DNA from: Actinomycetes bacterium
GTDB lineage: Bacteria > Actinomycetota > Aquicultoria > CAJVYJ01
NCBI GenBank assembly: GCA_030597945.1
Contig: JAUVQW010000044.1
Location: forward strand, 1 to 8,507
Reading direction: 5' to 3'
Length of the DNA: 8,507 nt
The notes beneath the pieces were generated by a model. That model made no database searches. It saw only the letters and a list, made by a program, of their open reading frames with translations, and had not been told where the DNA came from. A program made the position numbers and the translations under genes. Shown here piece by piece: positions 1 to 4,741 of the stretch; the first letter of the stretch is position 1; the number at the start of each line of letters is the position of its first letter.

Positions 1-182
1 ATTAGAAAACAACATACGACAAAATAACCTTTGTCATCTCCAATAAATTCGACCCACTTAATTTATTCTTCTCAGAAAATCACTTTCTCGGGCGTTTCAC
101 TTGCCATCTTATTGCCAAGTCGCTGAGCTTTCTTGTTAGAGCTCACCAAATTTTGAAATAAATCCTACGTAGAAAAAAAATA

Positions 183-189
183 GAGGGAG
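183..189 (+). promoter_or_regulatory. Shine-Dalgarno that sets an ATA start at 196
   Basis: GAGGGAG lies six bases upstream of in-frame ATA at 196. No ATG, GTG, TTG or CTG occurs in the frame between the TAG at 181-183 and TTG at 232, which is 42 bases from this site and too far to use it. Confidence 0.6.
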
Positions 190-195
190 AATCCT

Positions 196-879
196 ATAGT
201 CGCGCTCTTACTTCAATTAATACCTCTCGGATTGGGAACAGCAGTCAGCCCGACTCTGTTTTCAGTCGAAATATTCATCCTAGGTTCTTCGACCCGTCCA
301 AGAGCAAGGGGCGTCGCCTTTCTGGTCGGTGGCGCGGTAAGCGTATTTATGTTCGGCGCATTAGTTGCGTTAAGCGGGAGGGCGATATTCGATCTTCGAG
401 CACCAAAAGCGGTTTCCGCAGGAATAGACATAGCTATTGGGATCCTGCTGATTGCTATCGGTATCTTCGAGATAATAAAAAAAAGAAAAACAAAGCCAAA
501 AAAGATTGTGCCCCAGGATGTCACAGGGTCGATGTCACCTAGTCTTTATAAGATCGCCGCTCTTGGAGGGCTTCTTTGTATCACTAATACAACATCACTC
601 GTTTTTTACTTAGCAGCAGCTAAAAGAACGGCCGAGACGAATCTCAGCCTGGTTGAAAAAATAGCCGCCATTTTTTTTGTCGGCTTATTCTTTCTCCTTC
701 CCATCATTATCCCGTTATTATTCACTTTGGTTGCACCGTTTCGTTCAAAAAGAATCCTTGAGAGTATAAATGAAGTCATCAGAAAATATGGAATCCCATT
801 AATCATCATCGTCGCCCTGGCTTTCGGACTGTTCTTGATAGCTAAAGGGACGCTAGATATATTTGCTTTGTTAACTTAA
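196..879 (+). CDS. LysE-superfamily (GAP/SfLAP-like) six-helix transporter, probable AUA start
   Basis: Integral membrane protein of about 227 residues, resembling the GAP/SfLAP (Sap) branch of the LysE exporter superfamily. Some members export amino acids or help move lipids across the membrane; the substrate here is unknown. Six hydrophobic segments are visible: residues about 1-30 (with P-L-G-L-G-T-A-V-S-P), 40-63, 73-97, 120-145, 155-180 and 200-222. A lysine-rich cytoplasmic-type loop lies between helices 3 and 4. The first ordinary start is TTG at 232, but it has no Shine-Dalgarno and falls inside helix 1, in the conserved Pro-Leu-Gly-x-Gly region. The frame stays open back to a TAG at 181-183. 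The only codon at a proper distance from the GAGGGAG at 183-189 is ATA at 196. The family call is fairly firm; the start is inferred. Confidence 0.78.
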   Translation: MVALLLQLIPLGLGTAVSPTLFSVEIFILGSSTRPRARGVAFLVGGAVSVFMFGALVALSGRAIFDLRAPKAVSAGIDIAIGILLIAIGIFEIIKKRKTKPKKIVPQDVTGSMSPSLYKIAALGGLLCITNTTSLVFYLAAAKRTAETNLSLVEKIAAIFFVGLFFLLPIIIPLLFTLVAPFRSKRILESINEVIRKYGIPLIIIVALAFGLFLIAKGTLDIFALLT

Positions 880-892
880 ATTATACACATGG

Positions 893-913
893 ATCTGACT
901 TCGAAAGTTAGAT
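893..913. repeat. Hairpin in a convergent spacer
   Basis: ATCTGACTT and AAGTTAGAT form a 9-base-pair stem, including one G-U pair, around a CGA loop, 14 bases after the transporter stop. No T-run follows on either strand, so it is not a standard Rho-independent terminator. It may protect a 3' end or take part in termination between the converging transporter and protease genes. Confidence 0.35.
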
Positions 914-936
914 GACATCAATAACGGTCTACCTAT

Positions 937-952
937 AAACATCCAGATGTTT
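937..952. repeat. Short inverted repeat AAACATC-CA-GATGTTT
   Basis: Perfect 7-base arms flank a 2-base centre. The site lies in the same convergent spacer as the hairpin at 893-913 and 53 bases beyond the protease stop. The centre is too short for a good RNA loop, so a protein-binding site is as likely as a hairpin. No function can be assigned. Confidence 0.25.
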
Positions 953-1004
953 GAAAAATATGTAACGAAGGTGGTAGATTAAGAATATTAAGCATCAAAG
1001 CGAT

Positions 1005-1622
1005 TTATAGTATCCCGTCAACAAATCCTCTTTCCTTAGCTTCATCGGAATTCATCCAAACATCTTCTCTCATGTCCTTTTTTATCTTTTTATAATCTTG
1101 ACCAGACGATGCTGACAAAGATAACGATAATTGATCGTTTAAGCGCTCATAGAATCCAAATGTCGTTTTTAACTCATCGAATCTCTGATAGCGGCCGGCA
1201 GATATTTGATGCATCATGACCCAGCTACCCCTGGTACAAAAACGGCTGCCTTTCTCCCCTGAGGATAGGATCACTAGAGCCATGGAGAAAGCAAACCCGA
1301 TGCAAAGGGTCATTACGGGCGATGTTATCGTCCTCATCGTCTCCATAACGGTTATCCCATCCAAAGCAGATCCTCCGCTTGATGCAATCTTCATGATTAT
1401 GGGCTCTCCCGGATCTTTTGCCTCGAACTCCAGAAGCTTTCTTACTACCTCTTTAGAGCGGTCACTATCGACATCTCCGTAATAAAGAATCGTCCTTAAA
1501 TCGTCCAAAGTTTTATTTTTACTCGCTTCTTGCTTCTCTTTCCAGGCCTCAAATTCCTTTATCTCTTCCTCTTTTAAGGCTTGCTTTGCGAGCATCTCTA
1601 CCGGAATCTCTTGATCGCGCAT
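1005..1622 (-). CDS. Divergent ClpP-family serine protease
   Basis: A 205-residue protein with the ClpP fold. ClpP enzymes form tetradecameric chambers that degrade proteins fed by an AAA+ unfoldase. The family's landmarks are all present: oxyanion-loop S-S-G-G at residues 81-84, nucleophile Ser113 in G-F-A-F-S-M-A (usual form G-Q-A-A-S-M-G), His138 in M-M-H-Q, and Asp187 in R-E-D-V-W shortly before the D-E-A-K-E-R-G-F-V-D ending. The triad is intact, so it is probably active. Two things differ from housekeeping ClpP. The first 40 residues are a charged, probably helical stretch instead of the axial-loop sequence, and His is followed by Gln-Ile-Ser where Gln-Pro is usual. No unfoldase gene is adjacent. 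The ATG is supported by GCGGAGG upstream. It may be a second, specialised ClpP; phage-type or adaptor-less roles are possible but nothing nearby suggests a prophage. Confidence 0.85.
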   Translation of the reverse strand: MRDQEIPVEMLAKQALKEEEIKEFEAWKEKQEASKNKTLDDLRTILYYGDVDSDRSKEVVRKLLEFEAKDPGEPIIMKIASSGGSALDGITVMETMRTITSPVMTLCIGFAFSMALVILSSGEKGSRFCTRGSWVMMHQISAGRYQRFDELKTTFGFYERLNDQLSLSLSASSGQDYKKIKKDMREDVWMNSDEAKERGFVDGIL

Positions 1623-1695
1623 TTTTCCTCCGCTTCAAATCTGCCTAATAATTTACCCGAATAAGTGGTATTTATATTAGATTTGTAGATTAGGG

Positions 1696-1701
1696 TATAA
1701 T
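1696..1701 (+). promoter_or_regulatory. Probable -10 element for the heavy-metal-binding gene
   Basis: A perfect TATAAT lies 28 bases before the ATG at 1730. The -35 region at suitable spacing (around 1672-1679) is poor, so either an activator is needed or the call is accidental. The predicted leader is only about 20 bases. It lies in a 107-base spacer shared with the divergent protease gene. Confidence 0.4.
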
Positions 1702-1729
1702 AATTTTACTAGCTACCAAGAGGGGTTCT

Positions 1730-1969
1730 ATGCAAAAAGTCAGGTTAGCTATATCTAATATCAGTTGTGATAATTGCAAAATAAGAATAGAAAAAGCCTT
1801 AGGGGAAATCGACGGCATCCAGGCCGTAAACGTCGATATACCAGATGCTTACGCTGACGCAACTTTTGATTCAGCGGATGTCACCCTCGAGAAGATTGAG
1901 ACTGTCTTGGCAGATATAGGTTACGATGTAGAAGGTAAGACGATGATGACTCCGGGGCAAGGCGTATAA
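1730..1969 (+). CDS. Heavy-metal-associated (HMA) domain protein, CopZ-like
   Basis: A 79-residue soluble protein made of one ferredoxin-like HMA domain. The metal site is the Cys13-x-x-Cys16 pair in I-S-C-D-N-C, where copper chaperones and P-type ATPase domains usually have G-M-T-C-x-x-C. A V-x-V-D-I strand, a T-x-E-K-I helix and a G-Y-D-V strand follow at about residues 39-43, 52-57 and 64-67, as expected of the fold. A 12-residue tail extends past the domain. It probably binds Cu(I) or another soft metal and passes it to a partner. No CopA-type ATPase or CsoR regulator is adjacent, so the partner is unknown and a mercury- or zinc-type role cannot be excluded. The ATG is preceded by AAGAGGGG, a good Shine-Dalgarno. 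Confidence 0.83.
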   Translation: MQKVRLAISNISCDNCKIRIEKALGEIDGIQAVNVDIPDAYADATFDSADVTLEKIETVLADIGYDVEGKTMMTPGQGV

Positions 1970-2252
1970 AAGTTTTTAACAATGCTCATAATATCTTTCA
2001 AGATAACTTTATCTCATGTAAGAACAGTATTTTCTTCTTTTTTAAGCTCACTTGCTTCAAAACCTTTCACACAATATAATGACCATTAGAAGATTGTTTA
2101 TGACCGCCTATTGATATTTTTTAACCCTTAGTGTAAATTATTAAGCAAGCTAAACAAATAGCGATTGTTTAATGATGGTAAAGACGATATTTCATACTGA
2201 CCGATTATTTTTTTCCTTATGAAAAGACGAAAATTCCCAGCACGGAGAAAAA

Positions 2253-2423
2253 ATGGATAATAAGCTAATTAGAACAGCAATGATCATAGGTTTAATAGCT
2301 GTGTTGACCCTACTGCTTTTCTTGACTCTCGAAGTTAGTTCTCTAAGAAAACAGATTAATAATTCTAAGAGCAACATGAATGCCCCCGCTAATAATTCTC
2401 TATCTATAGATCTTAAAAAATAG
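2253..2423 (+). CDS. Small single-pass membrane peptide, 56 residues
   Basis: A short reading frame of 56 codons plus stop. It starts M-D-N-K, with a transmembrane helix at residues about 6-28 (rich in Ile, Leu, Val and Phe). A polar tail of about 28 residues rich in Asn and Ser follows and ends in Lys-Lys. ATG 2253 has a clear Shine-Dalgarno, GGAG at 2244-2247, five bases away. The hydrophobic helix, sensible topology and good ribosome site argue that it is a real gene. No family is recognised. It resembles FtsL- or LapA-like small membrane proteins only in shape. It stands alone on this strand, with long AT-rich spacers on either side. Confidence 0.6.
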   Translation: MDNKLIRTAMIIGLIAVLTLLLFLTLEVSSLRKQINNSKSNMNAPANNSLSIDLKK

Positions 2424-2425
2424 GA

Positions 2426-2460
2426 TTATCTCTTTTATAGCGACTTGTTATTTGAGATAA
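2426..2460 (+). terminator. Possible weak terminator after the small membrane peptide
   Basis: TTATCTC at 2426-2432 pairs with GAGATAA at 2454-2460 across a 21-base loop, three bases after the stop codon. It is followed by GATTTT. The stem is short and AT-rich and the T-run weak, so function is uncertain. Confidence 0.25.
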
Positions 2461-2490
2461 GATTTTAAAAACTATGTTCAATTTAAGATC

Positions 2491-2595
2491 TTAGGCTTCG
2501 CCACTTTCATCAAGCTTTATTCCGCAGTGGGGACAAACGTCTGCGTTGCCTGGAACCTCTTTCTCACAATTTGAACAGTAACATACTTCATCCAT
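2491..2595 (-). CDS. Small zinc-ribbon protein, 34 residues
   Basis: A 34-residue protein made almost wholly of one zinc ribbon. Cys7-x-x-Cys10 and Cys21-x-x-Cys24-Gly form the two knuckles, with an extra Cys at position 5. The pattern Y-C-S-N-C then V-P-G-N-A-D-V-C-P-H-C-G-I-K-L is typical of the short zinc ribbons often found at the ends of bacterial membrane or regulatory proteins. Here it stands alone, with an acidic tail. The ATG follows AAGGA with five bases between, a good ribosome site. It probably binds one zinc and serves as a protein- or nucleic-acid-binding module. It converges on the small membrane peptide gene at 2253-2423. Its stop codon lies inside the palindrome TAAGATCTTA (2484-2493). 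Confidence 0.72.
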   Translation of the reverse strand: MDEVCYCSNCEKEVPGNADVCPHCGIKLDESGEA

Positions 2596-2969
2596 TTAAA
2601 TCCTTTTCCGACGGAGTTTGAATTATTGCCTTAATGTTTAAAATTAAATGATTTTTATTACTAAGCGATTGTTAAGTTATATGAAAAACAAACCTATATC
2701 AATAGTCAATTTGCAAAGAGAACCTATAGCGTTGGAGAACAGGAGCGTAAAGAACTAAAAAAAGTTAAATTATTATTTAATTTTATTCGCCGTGTATATT
2801 CATTTGCTCGATCAAGAAAAGTAATAGATTGCAGGTTTTAAGTTATAGAAGACTCGGCGTCAAAAAAAGTTTGCCTTCTTGTAAAGAAGGTTTTTTTAAT
2901 CTTTTAAAATTTTACAATTTACAGAATGTAATTTTAATTACGCAACTCGTTATCCTAAAATGAGACGAT
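2596..2969. other. AT-rich spacer without a convincing gene
   Basis: No frame here has both a plausible length and a ribosome site. The best is a 25-codon frame from ATG 2681 with no Shine-Dalgarno. The stretch holds an AT-only inverted repeat TTAAAT-TATT-ATTTAA (2765-2780) followed by TTTT, and the strong hairpin at 2862-2897. It also has a copy of the 10-mer AGCGATTGTT (2664-2673), found again at 2160-2169 before the small membrane peptide. A small untranslated RNA ending at the hairpin is possible. Confidence 0.4.
2862..2897 (+). terminator. Rho-independent terminator, bidirectional in form
   Basis: CCTTCTT (2874-2880), loop GTA and AAGAAGG (2884-2890) form a perfect 7-base-pair stem. Seven T follow directly on the plus strand and seven A lie upstream at 2862-2868. 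On the minus strand the T-run begins five bases after the stem, so it can also end the PepSY operon, whose last stop is about 80 bases away. The plus-strand form is the stronger, yet the nearest plus-strand gene ends 440 bases earlier. Confidence 0.7.
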
Positions 2970-3590
2970 TTATATCGGTTGCTCATCAGCCCAGGCTGCT
3001 TGGGCCTTATCTGGAAGGCAAAATGTGGACCAATCATCGTTCCCTTTTCCATAGGCCACGACTTTTCCATTTTCTGCATCAACAGTTACTTTAGCGAATT
3101 CAAACGGGCTATCTGGCGAAGCATACCAGACAATGGTCCAATAGGTCGGCTTAGGCCAAAAGAAATCCGCTTGCTTATCAGGTAAAACAAATCCTTCTAG
3201 TTCGATATCTTGAGAATCAATATATTCTTTTGCTATCAGAAGAGCGTCATCTCTTGAAATCATCTCATTTTTTGCCGGCCTCATCTTCATACCGCCGATA
3301 TCTGCGTAGATGACATCTCTTGAATCTTTAAGAACATGAAAAAAAGAATCTCTATCCGTAGTCGCCACTTCATAAATAGTTCCGATGGGAACGTCAAATT
3401 TACCAAGGATCTCGAGATCAAGTTTCTTATCCATAAACCTATCGATGCTTACCTTGGCCCAGTGGCGGCTTTCTTCTTCAACACCTACTTTTGTGGCTGT
3501 AGAGGAGGCCCTTCCAAAAATTACGATCGATACTAATATTAAGGAGACAAAAACACCCGCGAAGATAAATAAAATTCGTTTGTTAATTAT
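2970..3590 (-). CDS. Membrane-anchored PepSY-like protein, probable AUA start
   Basis: About 206 residues from the proposed start. A short basic head (N-K-R) precedes a transmembrane anchor at residues 6-26, so the rest should lie outside the membrane. Residues about 110-180 look like a PepSY unit: a helix D-D-A-L-L-I-A-K-E-Y, then Y-W-T-I-V-W-Y and a closing strand V-T-V-D-A-E-N-G-K-V-V-A-Y. PepSY domains occur in protease propeptides and in envelope proteins, and may restrain peptidases or bind ligands. The function here is unknown. An ATG exists at 3434, but it lacks a ribosome site and would remove the anchor. The frame is open back to the stop of the upstream gene at 3609-3611. Between them only ATA (3590) or ATT (3587) lies at a suitable distance from AGGGG. 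It is the second gene of an operon with the small secreted protein, 18 bases after its stop. Confidence 0.7.
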   Translation of the reverse strand: MINKRILFIFAGVFVSLILVSIVIFGRASSTATKVGVEEESRHWAKVSIDRFMDKKLDLEILGKFDVPIGTIYEVATTDRDSFFHVLKDSRDVIYADIGGMKMRPAKNEMISRDDALLIAKEYIDSQDIELEGFVLPDKQADFFWPKPTYWTIVWYASPDSPFEFAKVTVDAENGKVVAYGKGNDDWSTFCLPDKAQAAWADEQPI

Positions 3591-3596
3591 TGCCGG

Positions 3597-3608
3597 CCCC
3601 TTTTTTCC
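3597..3608 (-). promoter_or_regulatory. Shine-Dalgarno pointing to an ATA start at 3590
   Basis: On the minus strand GGAAAAAAGGGG directly follows the TAA of the upstream gene. Its AGGGG (3601-3597) lies six bases before ATA (3590-3588) and nine before ATT. The spacing to ATA is the same as in the transporter at 196. No ATG, GTG, TTG or CTG is near. Confidence 0.55.
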
Positions 3609-3920
3609 TTACGATTCCTCTTGTCTTTTCCGGTTTCTTTTTATTTGGTGAGAGATAATCCATATACCTACCGGTATTATAATAAAAATGCCGGCAACGG
3701 CAGACAACATCAAGTTCTGTTGACCGTCATTCAGCTGGATCTCCGTTGGTTGGCCGTCTTGAGCCGCAGCCTGCTTAGTCATCTGATCAGATGGCGTCAT
3801 CCTCTCTTCCTCAGAGGGAGATGCGGCCATGGCAATATTTGCCGAAAAGATAAAAAGCAGGATTATAATAATAAAAGCCGAAGAAATTCTGTTGAATATT
3901 TTAAACGGTAATCTAATCAA
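3609..3920 (-). CDS. Small envelope protein with signal peptide and C-terminal membrane helix
   Basis: About 103 residues from TTG at 3920. A basic head and a hydrophobic stretch (residues about 13-32) end in A-M-A before Ala-Ser, a good signal-peptidase I site. The mature part begins with an acidic and Gln/Ser-rich segment of some 35 residues. A second transmembrane helix at about 69-90 and a strongly basic cytoplasmic tail (K-R-N-R-K-R) follow. The predicted product is a short extracytoplasmic loop anchored by one helix. No family is recognised. A longer frame from GTG 3938 exists, but it has no ribosome site, and the AAGGAG within it (3935-3930) lies nine bases before TTG 3920. It is the first gene of an operon with the PepSY-like protein, and the two may act together at the membrane. 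Confidence 0.68.
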   Translation of the reverse strand: MIRLPFKIFNRISSAFIIIILLFIFSANIAMAASPSEEERMTPSDQMTKQAAAQDGQPTEIQLNDGQQNLMLSAVAGIFIIIPVGIWIISHQIKRNRKRQEES

Positions 3921-3929
3921 TTGGATGCA

Positions 3930-3935
3930 CTCCTT
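3930..3935 (-). promoter_or_regulatory. Shine-Dalgarno deciding a TTG start at 3920
   Basis: AAGGAG on the minus strand, nine bases before TTG. It lies inside the longer reading frame from GTG 3938, so it argues for the shorter protein. The proposed transcript start near 3948 would leave GTG 3938 with almost no leader, which agrees. Confidence 0.55.
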
Positions 3936-3954
3936 CACTTGCCCGAACTAATAA

Positions 3955-3983
3955 ATTTTATCAAATTACTGCTCAGGCTACAA
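3955..3983 (-). promoter_or_regulatory. Promoter of the envelope-protein/PepSY operon
   Basis: On the minus strand TTGTAG (3983-3978), a 17-base spacer and TAAAAT (3960-3955) match the housekeeping sigma pattern, with a five-of-six -10 and a three-of-six -35. The start point would be near 3948, giving a leader of about 28 bases to TTG 3920. Confidence 0.5.
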
Positions 3984-3995
3984 ATTTACTCGGCC

Positions 3996-4003
3996 ACAAT
4001 TGT
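3996..4003. promoter_or_regulatory. Palindrome between divergent promoters
   Basis: ACAATTGT is a perfect 8-base palindrome placed midway between the two proposed -35 elements (3978-3983 and 4010-4015). A shared regulator could bind here. The symmetry does not extend further, so the call is weak. Confidence 0.25.
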
Positions 4004-4009
4004 AATTTA

Positions 4010-4038
4010 TTTACTTGACCGAGAGGTCCTGCGATAAT
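4010..4038 (+). promoter_or_regulatory. Promoter of the Gdt1-family gene
   Basis: TTTACT (4010-4015), a 17-base spacer and GATAAT (4033-4038) give a four-of-six -35 and five-of-six -10 match. The spacer contains the inverted repeat GACC-GAGA-GGTC (4017-4028), a possible operator. The start near 4045 leaves a leader of about 57 bases with a small hairpin (CGAAA and TTTCG, 4051-4070 region). No recognisable yybP-ykoY manganese riboswitch was seen. Confidence 0.45.
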
Positions 4039-4101
4039 GGCGGTTGATAATCGAAAGAAATACTTTTCGTTAACTATCTTCAAATATAAAAAGGTCATTT
4101 G

Positions 4102-4653
4102 ATGTCAGAATTTTTCATCACTTTTTTAGCTGTAGCCCTAGCTGAGCTTGGTGATAAGACCCAGCTTTCGATCTTCGTCTTGTCATCTAAAACAAAACAC
4201 CATCTTCAACTTCTTTTAGGTGTGACATTAGCTTTTCTGATCGTCGATGGCACCGCCATACTTCTTGGGACTTGGGTAACAACGGTCGTTCCGATGACAA
4301 TCTTAAAGACCGTTTCCGGGATAATCTTCATTGCTTTTGGCCTATTTATCTTATTTTTTAGCAAAGACGATGAAGAAGATACTACGATAAACAGAAACGC
4401 CTTCCAAGCCGGATTTTTTTTGATCTTTATTTCCGAATGGGGAGATAAGACTCAGATCGCTTCGGGATTGCTTGCCACTAGATACGGCCTATTGCCTGTC
4501 CTGATCGGCACGATGGCCGCCCTTATCGCGGTATCCTTGATCGCTATCTATCTGGGAAAATTCGCTTCAAAAAAGCTCGATAAGCGATTGATTTCAAAAG
4601 TCGCCGGAACTTTATTCATCCTGATAGGCCTCTCTTTTTTCTTCTTCAATTAG
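4102..4653 (+). CDS. Gdt1/UPF0016-family (TMEM165-like) cation transporter
   Basis: A 183-residue membrane protein with the duplicated structure of the UPF0016 family. Both halves carry the signature Glu-x-Gly-Asp-Lys-Thr-Gln: residues 15-21 (A-E-L-G-D-K-T-Q) and 112-118 (S-E-W-G-D-K-T-Q). The acidic residues of these motifs line the ion path. Six helices are visible, three on each side of an acidic linker (K-D-D-E-E-D, residues 88-93). Studied members move Mn2+ or Ca2+, in exchange for protons in some, and bacterial ones protect against manganese excess. Manganese export is the most likely role, though the substrate is not shown by sequence. ATG 4102 follows AAAAAGG with seven bases between and is preferred to the adjacent TTG at 4099. 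It is transcribed divergently from the PepSY operon and converges on the glutamate-synthase genes. Confidence 0.93.
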   Translation: MSEFFITFLAVALAELGDKTQLSIFVLSSKTKHHLQLLLGVTLAFLIVDGTAILLGTWVTTVVPMTILKTVSGIIFIAFGLFILFFSKDDEEDTTINRNAFQAGFFLIFISEWGDKTQIASGLLATRYGLLPVLIGTMAALIAVSLIAIYLGKFASKKLDKRLISKVAGTLFILIGLSFFFFN

Positions 4654-4657
4654 CTAT

Positions 4658-4728
4658 ATGGAAAAATAGAGGAGTTCGTTTTTTGAAGTAAAAATAAATA
4701 ATAATGTTTACGACTTTAAATTTTCCAT
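4658..4728. repeat. Long-loop inverted repeat between converging genes
   Basis: ATGGAAAA (4658-4665) and TTTTCCAT (4721-4728) are perfect 8-base arms 55 bases apart, filling the 88-base spacer between the Gdt1-family and glutamate-synthase genes. The stem is AT-rich and no compact terminator was found in the spacer. It may be chance. Confidence 0.2.
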
Positions 4729-4741
4729 TGGTGACTTTGGC

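Noticed and set aside
1..62. Open minus-strand frame running off the left edge, reading K-W-V-E-F-I-G-D-D-K-G-Y-F-V-V after an ATT
   Set aside because: It looks protein-like, but only 20 codons are visible, a TAA lies directly before the ATT, and the upstream GAGAAG is a poor ribosome site. The DNA beyond the window is needed.
72..150. Short minus-strand frame ending S-E-T-P-E-K-V-I-F
   Set aside because: Fewer than 30 codons, no good start or ribosome site, and no recognised similarity.
213..524. 103-codon minus-strand frame opposite the transporter
   Set aside because: Antisense shadow of a clear membrane-protein gene; no ribosome site and no sensible composition.
2192..2377. 61-codon minus-strand frame
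   Set aside because: Overlaps the better-supported 56-residue plus-strand peptide and lacks a ribosome site.
2681..2758. 25-codon plus-strand frame beginning M-K-N-K-P-I-S
   Set aside because: No Shine-Dalgarno and no similarity; an AT-rich spacer can give such a frame by chance.
4045..4094. Possible yybP-ykoY manganese riboswitch before the Gdt1-family gene
   Set aside because: The leader is only about 50 bases and lacks the conserved purine-rich loops of that riboswitch.
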